Part shown: in pieces, positions 10,309 through 18,480 of the stretch
Layout: the number at the start of each line of letters is the position of its first letter
How positions within the stretch are numbered: the stretch's first letter is position 1
Assembly: GCF_029223525.1 (NCBI RefSeq)
Contig: NZ_JARHTQ010000004.1
Coordinates: 310,001-374,000, forward strand
Reading direction: 5' to 3'
Length of the DNA: 64,000 nt
Source: Streptantibioticus ferralitis
GTDB taxonomy: Bacteria; Actinomycetota; Actinomycetes; Streptomycetales; Streptomycetaceae
Translations under genes and position numbers: made by a program
The notes under the pieces: generated by a model
Seen by the model: the letters and a program-made list of their open reading frames with translations, nothing else
What the model was told of the DNA's origin: nothing
Databases searched by the model: none

Positions 10309-11325
10309 CTACTCCTCGAACCAGCCGCGTACGGTGTCCAGTTCGCTCAGATCCCAGGACGGCTTGCGGTCCTTGTCGACCAGTGCCGCTCGCACGCCCT
10401 CGGCGAAGTCTTGCGTGCCCGCCATCCGGCAGGCCGTACGCAGCTCCAGATCAAGGCAGTCCGCCAAGGACGCGTCCGGGTCCGCACCGCGCCGCAGCAG
10501 TTCGAACGTCACATGAAGACTGGACGGCGACGCATGCCGCAGTTCCGTCAGCGTCTCCTCCGCCCAGTCGCCGCCCTCGGCGGTCAGCCGCTCGAAGAGC
10601 TCGGTCAGGCTGTCGGCCGCGAAGCAGCGGTCGATGACCTCGCGGTCGCCGGCGAGTTCGGACGCGGGCGGCTCGGCGGCACGGTGTGCGAGCACCTCGG
10701 CGATCCCCTCGCCGCCCGCGGCGGTCAACTCCCGCTCCAGTGCGGCGAGATCGCTGGAGTGCACATAGTGCGTGGCCAGACCGCACTCGACCGCCGCCGC
10801 ACCGGAGATCCGGCGCCCGGTCAGCCCGAGGTACCAGCCGATCCGGCCGCGCAACCGGGGCAGGAAGTAGCCGGCGCCGATGTCCGGGAAGAACCCGATC
10901 GCGGTCTCCGGCATCGCCAGCCCGGCCCGTTCCGTCACCACCCGCGCCGAGCCGTGCACCGAGATCCCCAGACCGCCGCCCAGCGCGTAACCGTCGATCA
11001 GTGCGACGTACGGCTTCGGGTAGGCGGCGACAGCGGCGTTGAGCCCGTACTCGGCGGAGAAGTACTCGTACACCGCCGCCTGGTCACCGCGCAGTCCGGC
11101 CTCGCGCACCGCCCTTATGTCGCCGCCCGAGCAGAACGCCTTGGGCGAGGTGCTGCGCACCACCACCGCGCGTACCGCGTCATCCTCGCGCCACATGTCG
11201 AGCGCGGCCCTCATCTGTTGGACCATGCGCAGGTCGAGCGCGTTGAGCGCGCTGGGCCGGTCCAGGATCAGCGTCCCGGTACCGCCGCTGACGGCCGTCT
11301 TCACGGTCTCCACGGGGACGTGCAT
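10309..11325 (-). CDS. 3-hydroxyisobutyryl-CoA hydrolase
   Basis: This 338-residue enzyme belongs to the enoyl-CoA hydratase/isomerase superfamily, in the hydrolase branch of valine catabolism (3-hydroxyisobutyryl-CoA to 3-hydroxyisobutyrate and CoA). The oxyanion-hole motifs are FCSGGDIRAV and ALGGGLGI. MPETAIGFFPDIGAGYFL carries the Glu and Asp typical of this branch rather than of crotonases. The length of about 340 and the C-terminal half also fit. Plain enoyl-CoA hydratases are about 260 residues. The start ATG gives MHVPVETV. No other valine pathway gene is adjacent. Confidence 0.87.
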   Translation of the reverse strand: MHVPVETVKTAVSGGTGTLILDRPSALNALDLRMVQQMRAALDMWREDDAVRAVVVRSTSPKAFCSGGDIRAVREAGLRGDQAAVYEYFSAEYGLNAAVAAYPKPYVALIDGYALGGGLGISVHGSARVVTERAGLAMPETAIGFFPDIGAGYFLPRLRGRIGWYLGLTGRRISGAAAVECGLATHYVHSSDLAALERELTAAGGEGIAEVLAHRAAEPPASELAGDREVIDRCFAADSLTELFERLTAEGGDWAEETLTELRHASPSSLHVTFELLRRGADPDASLADCLDLELRTACRMAGTQDFAEGVRAALVDKDRKPSWDLSELDTVRGWFEE

Positions 11326-11569
11326 GGTGCGGCCGCTCCTGTTCTTCACGGGGCCGGGCGGACGCGGATCACTGTACGGCTCGCCCGGCCCCGCTCCGTA
11401 TCCGGTCTGCCGTCCGACCGGCCGTGCGCGGCGCCCCAACCGCTGAACGGGGTAACCGCGGCAGCCGCGGACTGGCGGTCCTCTGCGGCGTGGAGGGGAT
11501 TTACGTCTAGCGTTTCCGTCAGCCGCCAATCGGACATTGCGCAAGTAAAGCGACGTAACGGGAGCGAGT

Positions 11570-12463
11570 ATGCGGATCGGTTTGACAGTGACATCGTTCA
11601 GCTGGCCCGGCGGACCCGGGGCCATCGGCCCGACCGTCGCGCGCATCGCGCGCGACGCCGACGAGGCGGGACTGGCGAGCCTGTGGGTCATGGACCACTT
11701 CTGGCAGATCCCGATGAACGGGTCCGAGGACGAGCCGATGCTGGAGTCGTACACAACGCTGGCGTTCGCCGCCGCGCACACCCGGCGCATCCGGCTCGGC
11801 ACGCTGGTCACCGCAGTGGTCTACCGGTACCCCGGGGTGCTGCTGAAGACCGTGACCACGCTTGACGTGCTGTCCGGGGGCCGTGCCTGGCTGGGCGTCG
11901 GTGCGGGGTGGAACGACGCGGAGGCGGCCGGGCTCGGCATTCCGTTCCCGCCGGTCGCGGAGCGGTTCGAGCGGCTGGAGGAGACGCTGCGGATCGTACG
12001 GCAGGCGTGGTCGGGCGAAACCCGGCCGATCCACGGGCGGCACTACACCCTTGAGCGGCCGCTCAACTCGCCCGCCCCGCTGACCAGCCCGCGTCCGCCG
12101 ATCCTGGTGGGCGGCTCGGGCGAACGCAAGACGCTGCGGCTGGTGGCGAAGTACGCGGACGCCTGCAACCTCTTCGACACCCCGGAGATCACCCGCAAAC
12201 TGGACGTCCTGCGCGAGCACTGCGAGCGCGAGGGACGGCCCTACGGCGAGATCGAGAAGACCGTGGCCGCCGTTCTGCCGCTCACCGGCCCCGGCGGCTC
12301 GGTCGACCAGGCCGCCGACCGCTGCGAGGAGTTGGCGACCCACGGCATCGAACACGTCATCCTCAACCTGCCCGGCGTCCACGACCCGCACGTGATGGAA
12401 CGCGTGGCGGAACTCGTCGCCCGGGTGGGCAAGGTGATCCCGGCCGGGCGGTCGCTGGCCTAG
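11570..12463 (+). CDS. LLM-class F420-dependent oxidoreductase
   Basis: This is a 297-residue luciferase-like TIM-barrel enzyme. The start MRIGLTVTSFSWPGG, the SLWVMDHFW segment, RIRLGTLVTAVVYRYPGVLLK and RAWLGVGAGWN are typical of actinobacterial F420-dependent members. The TSPRPPILVGGSGERKTLRL segment is also diagnostic. The substrate is not predictable. The gene is transcribed away from the hydrolase gene and ends in a strong hairpin. Confidence 0.88.
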   Translation: MRIGLTVTSFSWPGGPGAIGPTVARIARDADEAGLASLWVMDHFWQIPMNGSEDEPMLESYTTLAFAAAHTRRIRLGTLVTAVVYRYPGVLLKTVTTLDVLSGGRAWLGVGAGWNDAEAAGLGIPFPPVAERFERLEETLRIVRQAWSGETRPIHGRHYTLERPLNSPAPLTSPRPPILVGGSGERKTLRLVAKYADACNLFDTPEITRKLDVLREHCEREGRPYGEIEKTVAAVLPLTGPGGSVDQAADRCEELATHGIEHVILNLPGVHDPHVMERVAELVARVGKVIPAGRSLA

Positions 12464-12465
12464 GC

Positions 12466-12496
12466 GGGGGTGCGGCGCCGAACCCACCGCACCCCC
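12466..12496. terminator. Hairpin terminator
   Basis: A perfect 10-bp stem, GGGGGTGCGG / CCGCACCCCC, with an 11-nt loop lies directly after the LLM gene stop and before the 3' end of the convergent glycosidase remnant. Confidence 0.8.
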
Positions 12497-12499
12497 ACG

Positions 12500-12790
12500 T
12501 CACTCCTCGCCGCGCGCCAAGCGCAGTGTCATGAACCGGGTTCGCCGCCGCCTCCACATGCAGCGTGACCTGCTCCCCGACCGCCACCGGCGAACCGATC
12601 CGCACCCACTGGTTGCGCGGATTGAGGCCCTTCACCGGCGAGCCGTCCGGCCGGTAGACCAACCCCTCGCACTGGAAGCCCGGCATGTTCTCGTCGAAGC
12701 CCAGGTCCAGCAGCGCCTCCACGGTTCGCCCCGCCCACTCCTGCGGTACGGTCCCGTGGACCGTCAGCCAACTGGTGCCCCACGGCACGC
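12500..12790 (-). pseudogene. Alpha-mannosidase (GH38) remnant
   Basis: A stretch of about 80 codons reads RVPWGTSWLTVHGTVP ... LDLGFDENMPGFQCEGLVYR ... LNPRNQWVRIG. This is the characteristic N-terminal region of GH38 alpha-mannosidases, enzymes of about 1000 residues. After the segment LHVEAAANPV the match stops. A different frame then reads MTLRLARGEE and stop (TGA at 12500-12502), which looks like the extreme C-terminus of the same enzyme. So the middle, with the catalytic domain, is deleted. The N-terminus is also missing and is replaced by the GH85 remnant in another frame. No functional product is expected. Confidence 0.8.
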
Positions 12791-13078
12791 GGTCGTGTTG
12801 GGCGGTGGGGGAGCGAACCGCCCGGCGAGCGGTACCGACGCGGTGTTGAACGGCAGATCGGGGTCGTACCGCGGATCCCACGCCTTGAGGCTGCGCCAGA
12901 CCACCCCGGGCGGGGGCGTGCCGGAGGGCAGTGAGTCGGGGAACCAGTACGAGGCGCAGGGCTGGAGCGTGGCGTCGGCGGTGACCGCGGCGGCCGTGCC
13001 CGTCGGCAGGGCGAGCGCCGCCGTCGCCGCGGCCCCGGCCAGCAGGACCGTGCGGCGGGGTATCGGATGCCGGTTCAT
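12764..13078 (-). pseudogene. Endo-beta-N-acetylglucosaminidase (GH85) N-terminal remnant
   Basis: The first 104 codons begin with a Tat-like signal peptide (MNRHPIPRRTVLLAGAAATA). They continue as ASYWFPDSLPSGTPPPGVVW and AWDPRYDPDLPFNTASVPLA, typical of the start of GH85 endo-beta-N-acetylglucosaminidases, which cleave the chitobiose core of N-glycans. The rest of the enzyme is absent. The frame runs into alpha-mannosidase sequence out of frame and stops. Its ATG overlaps the stop of the upstream GH5-like gene as ATGA, showing that it was once a coupled operon member. Confidence 0.78.
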
Positions 13079-14352
13079 CGGTGTGCCCCCTTGGGGTGTG
13101 CGGTGTGGACGGTGTCCGGTGCGGTGACGACCTCGGTGATGCCGCGGGACGCCAAGTGGCCAGCGTCCTGTGCCAGTTCGGCCAGTACGGTGGTGGGGCG
13201 CGCGCCCTGAGCGGCCAGCCGCATCCATGCCTCGAAGAACTCCCCGCCCGGCGCGCACCCGGCCCGGGCGGGCTCGCCGTGCGCCTCGCCCACGTCGATC
13301 ATCAGGGCGGTGGTGCGCGGCGGCGGCCGGTGCTCACGGCCGCGCCACTCCCGTACGATCCGGGCGATCGCCTGCCCCGCGGGCTTGACCTCGCGGTCGT
13401 TGGTGAGCAGACCCAGGCCGTACTCCAGCTCGGGGAAGTCGGCCAGCGCCCGGTCGACGTCGTGCGAGCACCACCAGGTCACGCCCCACACGTCCGGGCA
13501 GTCCAGCGCGCCCGCGACGGTGGCCTCGGTGAAGGCGGCGGCCTGCTCCGGCGGGATGTGCGGTGCGGGGGCGCCGACTTCCTGGAGCCAGACCGGACGG
13601 TCCGGGCGGTCGGCCCAGGCCTTGGAGAGCTCGATGAGGTAGGCGGCGTGCTGTTCGGTGGCGGTGCCGGTGGCGCCGTGCCGCTGTGCGGTCCCGTTGA
13701 AGACCCAGGAATGCACGGCGGTCATCGCGCCGAGCTGAGCCGAGTGCGCCGGGGTGAACGGATGGCCGTCGTGGTACCAGGCGGCGTCGTAGCTGGCGTG
13801 CAGATGACAGCGGCCGGGGGCGCCCTGCTCGCAGGCGGCGAGCATCCGCCGCAGCCAGTCGGCCGCCTGCCGGTGCGTCACCGGGTCGGGGTCCGGGTGC
13901 GGTGCGGCGGAGAACTGGTTGATCTCGTTGCCGACGGTCATCCCCAGGAAGTTGGGCCGGTCCGCGAGGGCCTCGGCCAGCGCGCGCAGATACCCGGCCT
14001 GACCCTCGGCCACCGACGGGTCGGTGAACAGATTGCGACGGTGCCAGGTCGTGGTCCACGACGGGATGAAGTCGAAGCTGGACAAGTGTCCTTGCAGCCC
14101 GTCGACATTGACGTCGAGTCCGCGCTCGGCCGCCGCGTCGACCAGCCGCACCAGCTGTTCCACGGCGCGCGGCCTGATCAGTGTGCGGTTGGGCTGGAAG
14201 ACCGGCCACAGCGGGAAGACCCGGATGTGGTCGAGGCCGAGGGCCGCGATCGAGTCGAGGTCGGCGCGGACCTCGTCGAGGTCGAAGTCCAGCCAGTGGT
14301 GGAACCAGCCGTGCGTGGGCGTGTAGTTGACGCCGAAGCGCAGTGCGGTCAT
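13075..14352 (-). CDS. Glycoside hydrolase, GH5-like (beta-mannosidase type)
   Basis: This 425-residue cytoplasmic (no signal peptide) TIM-barrel glycosidase has the acid/base Glu in MTVGNEINQFS and the nucleophile Glu in RPVWLQEVGAP, spaced as in clan A enzymes. The start MTALRFGVNYTPTHGWFHHW and the motif IRVFPLWPVFQPNRTLIRP fit the GH5 subfamily 18 type. That subfamily includes beta-mannosidases acting on Man-beta-1,4-GlcNAc, the N-glycan core disaccharide. The neighbours (GH85 and GH38 remnants, sugar permease, LacI) support that role. Family assignment is by memory, so the exact substrate is inference. The gene is intact. Confidence 0.82.
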   Translation of the reverse strand: MTALRFGVNYTPTHGWFHHWLDFDLDEVRADLDSIAALGLDHIRVFPLWPVFQPNRTLIRPRAVEQLVRLVDAAAERGLDVNVDGLQGHLSSFDFIPSWTTTWHRRNLFTDPSVAEGQAGYLRALAEALADRPNFLGMTVGNEINQFSAAPHPDPDPVTHRQAADWLRRMLAACEQGAPGRCHLHASYDAAWYHDGHPFTPAHSAQLGAMTAVHSWVFNGTAQRHGATGTATEQHAAYLIELSKAWADRPDRPVWLQEVGAPAPHIPPEQAAAFTEATVAGALDCPDVWGVTWWCSHDVDRALADFPELEYGLGLLTNDREVKPAGQAIARIVREWRGREHRPPPRTTALMIDVGEAHGEPARAGCAPGGEFFEAWMRLAAQGARPTTVLAELAQDAGHLASRGITEVVTAPDTVHTAHPKGAHR

Positions 14353-14393
14353 GCGGGGGGTTCCTCTTCGGTTCGTGTTGGTGGCGGTGGGTG

Positions 14394-15224
14394 TCAGCCC
14401 TTGACTGCTCCCTCGCCGACACCGCGGATGAAGTACCGCTGGAGGCAGGCGAACAACACGATCAGCGGTGCGACGGCGATGATCGTCCCGGCCGCGACCA
14501 GCCGCTGGTTGTTGGAGAACGTGCCGTGCAGATAGTTCAGGCCGACCGTGAGCGTGAACTTCGAGGAGTCGGAGAGCACGATCAGCGGCCAGAGGAAGTC
14601 ATCCCACGACCCCATGAAGGAGAAGATCGCGACCACCGCCAGTGTGCCCTTGACCGAGGGCAGCGCGACGCGGGTGAACCGCTGCCAGACGTTCGCGCCG
14701 TCGATGATCGCGGCCTCCTCGGTCTCGTACGGCAGATGACCGAAGGTGTTCCGCATCAGCAGCACGTTCATCGCGCCGACACAGCCCGGCAGCACCACCG
14801 CGATCAGTGTGTTGTTCAGGTTGAACTGGCGCATCAGGGTGAACTGCGCGATGACGATGCTCTCCAGGGGCACCAGCAGCGCCAGGACGAAGGCGAGCGC
14901 GGCGGTCCCGCGGCCCCGGAAACGCAGCCGGGACAGCGCGTAGCCGGCGAGCGAGGCGCCGACCAGATTGGTCACCACGTTGGTCACGGCGACCGTGAGC
15001 GAGTTCAGCGCGTAGTCCCACACCGGGATGATGTCCGCAACGCCCGCGTAGTTGCCCAGCGTTGGATGCCGTGGCAGCAGACGTGGCGGAAACGTGTAGA
15101 TGTCCTCGGTCCTGCCCTTGAGCGAGGTGGACAGCTGCCACAGGAACGGGCCGACGGTGATCACCAGCACCGCGAGCAGCAGTACGTAGCGCAGGGCGCG
15201 CCCCCAGATCCCGGATGGCCTCAC
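14394..15224 (-). CDS. Carbohydrate ABC transporter permease (MalG type)
   Basis: This is a 276-residue inner-membrane permease of the MalG family with about six spans. The cytoplasmic coupling loop EEAAIIDGANVWQRFTRVALP is the EAA motif of the family. The GTG start overlaps the stop of the upstream permease remnant as GTGA, and the start VRPSGIWGRALRYVLLL puts the first span in the right place. The partner MalF-type permease and the substrate-binding protein are missing. A working importer would therefore need components from elsewhere. Confidence 0.9.
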   Translation of the reverse strand: MRPSGIWGRALRYVLLLAVLVITVGPFLWQLSTSLKGRTEDIYTFPPRLLPRHPTLGNYAGVADIIPVWDYALNSLTVAVTNVVTNLVGASLAGYALSRLRFRGRGTAALAFVLALLVPLESIVIAQFTLMRQFNLNNTLIAVVLPGCVGAMNVLLMRNTFGHLPYETEEAAIIDGANVWQRFTRVALPSVKGTLAVVAIFSFMGSWDDFLWPLIVLSDSSKFTLTVGLNYLHGTFSNNQRLVAAGTIIAVAPLIVLFACLQRYFIRGVGEGAVKG

Positions 15225-15301
15225 CGCTCCTCCTCCCCGCGGCCGGCGCGGAGCACCAGCAGCATCAGCGCGAGCGTGATGACGAAGACGACGAATGGCG
15301 G
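15221..15301 (-). pseudogene. MalF-type permease C-terminal remnant
   Basis: About 25 codons, PFVVFVITLALMLLVLRAG then RGEEER and TGA, form the last transmembrane span and tail of a sugar permease. Directly upstream is an in-frame stop and then the LacI operator region. A deletion has therefore joined the promoter region to the very end of this gene. The GTGA overlap with the MalG gene is the normal MalF/MalG arrangement. Confidence 0.7.
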
Positions 15302-15351
15302 TCACGAAGGTGCACCCGGCGAGCGGGCAGAGTCAATACTTCCGTCATGAA

Positions 15352-15391
15352 CTAATGCGCTTTAGTATTTTCTCGCTCAAGCGCTTTAGTA
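15352..15391. promoter_or_regulatory. Pair of LacI-type operators
   Basis: GCGCTTTAGTA occurs twice, at 15357-15367 and 15381-15391, with starts 24 bp apart. The second copy sits in the palindrome AAGCGCTT, and the first in CTAATGCGCTTTAG. These fit CcpA/LacI-type operator cores. They lie between the truncated sugar operon and the divergent LacI gene. Confidence 0.65.
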
Positions 15392-15465
15392 CCGTCCGGC
15401 CGACCGCACACCGACGAAGGTCCGCCGGACCGGACGCAGTTCGCAACGAGATCGAGAGGCCCGCC

Positions 15466-16518
15466 ATGCGTCGACCTGCCCGACGACCCACGATGAAGGA
15501 CATCGCACGCCGGGCGGGTGTCTCCGAGAGCGCGGTGTCGTTCGCGCTCAACGACCGGCCGGGTGTCTCACCGGCCACCCGGGACCGGGTACGGCGGGTC
15601 GCGGAGCAACTGGGCTGGCAGCCGAGCGCGGCGGCGCGCGCGCTGTCCGGTGAGGGCTCCGCCACCGTCGGTCTGGTACTGGCCCGGCCCGCGCGGACCC
15701 TCGGGGTGGAGTCGTTCTTCCTGCGGCTGGTCTCCAGCGTTCAGGAGGTCCTCGCCGAGCGCCGACTCGGCCTGTTGTTCCAGGTGGTTGAGGACGTGGC
15801 CGCCGAATGCGAGGTCTACCGCCGCTGGTGGGCCGAGCACCGGGTGGACGGTCTGCTCGTGGTCGACCCGCGCCACGACGACCCCCGGCCGGAACTACTG
15901 GACTCCCTCGGCCTGCCCGCGGTCATCATCGGCGGCCTGGAAACCGGGCCGACGGACACCGCGGTCGACTACGCCGCCATATCCCAACTGCGCACCGACG
16001 ACGCCGGAGCCATGGCGTCCATCGTCGACCACCTGCACCAACTCGGCCACCGCCGCATCGTGCACATCGCGGGGCTGCCCGAACTCGCCCACACACAGCG
16101 GCGAACGCGCTCGCTGCGCACGGCGGCGGCAGCTCGCGGACTGACCGAGGTGAGCTCGGTCAGCACCGACTACTCCGACACCGAGGGCGCCGCGGCCACC
16201 CGCGCGGTACTGGCGTGGGGGCGTCCGCCCACCGCGATCGTCTACGACAATGACGTGATGGCGGTCGCCGGTCTGGCGGTCGCCGCCGAACGGGGACTGG
16301 CGGTGCCGGGTGATCTCGCCATCGTGGCCTGGGACGACTCGGTACTGTGCCGCAGCACGCACCCGGGCCTGACCGCCCTGGTCCGGGACACCAGCGCGTT
16401 CGGCCGCCAGGCCGCGGGAGCACTGCTCGCCCTGCTCGACGGCGGAGCGGCGGTACATGTCCTCGACGAACGCCCGCAATTGGCCCCCCGCGGCAGCACA
16501 CTCGCCGAACCGCGCTAG
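15466..16518 (+). CDS. LacI family transcriptional regulator
   Basis: This regulator is about 350 residues long. The N-terminal helix-turn-helix TMKDIARRAGVSESAVSFAL and hinge helix PSAAARALSG are followed by a periplasmic-binding-type effector domain. That domain includes GLVLARPARTLGVESFFLRL, HRRIVHIAGLPE, IVYDNDVMAVAGL and LAIVAWDDS. ATG at 15493 (MKDIARR) is an equally possible start. It lies divergent from the decayed glycoside locus and should repress it through the two upstream operators. The effector is presumably a sugar released from glycans, which is inference from neighbours. Confidence 0.9.
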   Translation: MRRPARRPTMKDIARRAGVSESAVSFALNDRPGVSPATRDRVRRVAEQLGWQPSAAARALSGEGSATVGLVLARPARTLGVESFFLRLVSSVQEVLAERRLGLLFQVVEDVAAECEVYRRWWAEHRVDGLLVVDPRHDDPRPELLDSLGLPAVIIGGLETGPTDTAVDYAAISQLRTDDAGAMASIVDHLHQLGHRRIVHIAGLPELAHTQRRTRSLRTAAAARGLTEVSSVSTDYSDTEGAAATRAVLAWGRPPTAIVYDNDVMAVAGLAVAAERGLAVPGDLAIVAWDDSVLCRSTHPGLTALVRDTSAFGRQAAGALLALLDGGAAVHVLDERPQLAPRGSTLAEPR

Positions 16519-16529
16519 CGCGCGTTCGG
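16505..16529. terminator. Hairpin overlapping the LacI stop codon
   Basis: CCGAAC at 16505-16510 pairs with GTTCGG at 16524-16529, with further GCGC/GCGC pairing around the TAG stop. It is a plausible terminator for the LacI gene. Confidence 0.5.
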
Positions 16530-16901
16530 CGGCCTATTGGGCCGGGGTGCGTTCCGTTTCGCCGCCGGTCCGCGCCGTTGCGGTACGGCACGGCTCGCGG
16601 CTGTGCGGGGCCGGCACCGCCCAGGTTCGGGGCCGATGTCGTCGCTCACGGAAACCGCCTCCCGCCGATTCTCCCCTGCTTTCGCGCCCCGACGGCCGGA
16701 CGAAAGTCCTCCGTGCGGCGGGTCGTAAGCCCCTGGCTCGCGTCGACTGACCCACATGACCGGAATTCCCCAATAAATGGCAAAATTCCGGAACCAACTA
16801 CATACCCTTTGCTACCTGGATCGTTGGGCAGTGCCCCGAGCCTGATGTGTCGCATGTTCGCTGTCGGGGCTCGTTCTCAACGTTCTTGGAGGCAACACAC
16901 C
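16530..16901. other. Intergenic region with palindrome, promoter of His-rich protein
   Basis: No gene is recognisable here. A perfect inverted repeat, CCGGAATT (16760-16767) and AATTCCGG (16784-16791), lies in an unusually AT-rich patch about 110 bp before the next start codon. It is a good candidate operator or promoter element for the His-rich secreted protein. GGAGG precedes that start. Confidence 0.5.
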
Positions 16902-17204
16902 ATGAAGTCCCTTACGTCGTCGTCGGCCGTTCGCGGCGCCTGGGTGCTGGTCGGTAGCGCTGCGGCCCTGCTGTTCGCGGCGGGCGGCGCCTCCGCTGCC
17001 TCGTCGGCGGGCAGCGCCGAGCACCACCACGGAAAGCACATCGCCAAGGGGCATGAGGCCCGGATCAGCCGCCACCACGACGGCCGTCACATCCGCCACG
17101 TTCGCCGTATGCACCTCCGCCGCCACACCACCCACCACACCGGTGTGATGCGGATGCGCCACGACAGGATTGCCGCCCACCGCGACACGCACATCAAGCG
17201 ATGA
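16902..17204 (+). CDS. Histidine- and arginine-rich secreted small protein
   Basis: This 100-residue protein has a signal peptide of about 33 residues (GAWVLVGSAAALLFAAGGAS). The roughly 65-residue mature part holds 16 histidines and about as many basic residues, in clusters such as EHHHGKH, SRHHDGRH and RRHTTHH. There are no cysteines. A metal-binding or polyanion-binding role outside the cell is plausible from composition, but no family is recognised. A GGAGG ribosome-binding site stands at good distance. The gene is monocistronic between a LacI gene and a convergent lipoprotein gene. Confidence 0.75.
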   Translation: MKSLTSSSAVRGAWVLVGSAAALLFAAGGASAASSAGSAEHHHGKHIAKGHEARISRHHDGRHIRHVRRMHLRRHTTHHTGVMRMRHDRIAAHRDTHIKR

Positions 17205-17289
17205 CACCCGGTCGGATACGGGCTGAGCCGAGCCGCGCGGCGCCTCACCTGGCACCGCGCGGCTTCGTGTGTCAACGCGTGGAAGCCGC

Positions 17290-18480
17290 TCAGCGGAAGA
17301 TGCCGGTGTGGCCCAGCGAGTACCGGCCGGGCTGCGGATACACGCACAGGCCGTGTGGGCCGTGGCCGACCCGGATCCGGTCGATGAGCTTCCCGGTGCG
17401 GGTGTCGATCTTGTACACCTCGGAGTTGTAACGCCCGGACAACCACAGGGTGTTGCCGTCCGTCGAGACACCGCCCATGTCGGGACTGCCGCCGCCCGGC
17501 AGCCACCACTTCTGCACCAACTTGCCGGTGCTGAACTCCAGTACCGATATGGAACCCTCGCCGCGGTTGGAGACGTACAGGTACTTCGAGTCACGGCTGA
17601 CGTAGGTGCCGTGGGCACCCTTGCCGGTCTTCAGCAGCGTGGGCTCGGCGAAGCTGTCGCCGTTGAGCACCCACACCCCGTCCGCGGTCATGTCCGCGAT
17701 GTAGAAGGTCTTTCCGTCCGGCGAGATCTTCACGTCCTGCGGCATCGAGCCCTCGTAGGCCAGCCGCTGCTGGCCCACCACTTTCATCGCGGCGGTGTCG
17801 ACCTTCAGGAGTTCGCCGGAGAACTCGCACGAGACGACGAAGTACCGGCCGTCCGGCGAGAAGTCGGCGTGGTTCACTCCGCCGCAGGAGACGGGTACGG
17901 CCTTGTCGACGGCCATGGTGTGCGCGTCCCGGAAGACCAGTTGCCGGTCCTGGGAAGCCATCACCACCGCGTGCTTGCCGTCCGGTGTGAAGTAGAGGTT
18001 GTACGGGTCGTGTACGTCGACCGGCTTGCCCACGTTGCCGGTCGCCGGATCGATCGGGGTGAGGGAGTTGCTCAGATCGTTGTTGACCCAGAGCGTCTTG
18101 AGGTCCCAGGAGGGGACGACGTGCTGCGGCTGGATGCCCACCGGGATCGTCCGGATCACCTTGTCGGTGGCCGGATCGATGATCGACACCGTGTTGGATA
18201 TCGTGTTCGGTACGTAGATCAGGTTCGGGAAGTTACGCACGGCAGGGGAAAGTGCCCCCGGCCGGTCGGCCGCGTAGAGATCGTGTGGGTCAAGTGGCGG
18301 CGGCATGCCCGGCAGTCCGGCGTAGACGACGCCCATGGTGCCCGCACCGGTCGAAGTCGAACTCCGGGCGCGCGACGGGGTGCTGTGCCGTGTGGCGGAA
18401 GACGAGCAGCCAACGGCGACGAGCACGCACACGACCGCCAGCAGCGCCGTGTGGAACGGGGTACGGGGTATGGCACGCAT
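17290..18480 (-). CDS. YVTN/YncE-like beta-propeller lipoprotein
   Basis: This 396-residue predicted lipoprotein (lipobox near LVAVGCSSS) is followed by repeated propeller blades of the type VSIIDPATDKVIRTIPVG, ISPDGKTFYIADM and VSRDSKYLYVSNR. About seven such blades form a YncE-like seven-bladed propeller. The ATG overlaps the stop of the upstream NodB-like gene by one base (TGATG), so the two are co-translated. Binding partners are unknown. Proteins of this class often act in envelope processes or metal/redox relays. Confidence 0.85.
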   Translation of the reverse strand: MRAIPRTPFHTALLAVVCVLVAVGCSSSATRHSTPSRARSSTSTGAGTMGVVYAGLPGMPPPLDPHDLYAADRPGALSPAVRNFPNLIYVPNTISNTVSIIDPATDKVIRTIPVGIQPQHVVPSWDLKTLWVNNDLSNSLTPIDPATGNVGKPVDVHDPYNLYFTPDGKHAVVMASQDRQLVFRDAHTMAVDKAVPVSCGGVNHADFSPDGRYFVVSCEFSGELLKVDTAAMKVVGQQRLAYEGSMPQDVKISPDGKTFYIADMTADGVWVLNGDSFAEPTLLKTGKGAHGTYVSRDSKYLYVSNRGEGSISVLEFSTGKLVQKWWLPGGGSPDMGGVSTDGNTLWLSGRYNSEVYKIDTRTGKLIDRIRVGHGPHGLCVYPQPGRYSLGHTGIFR

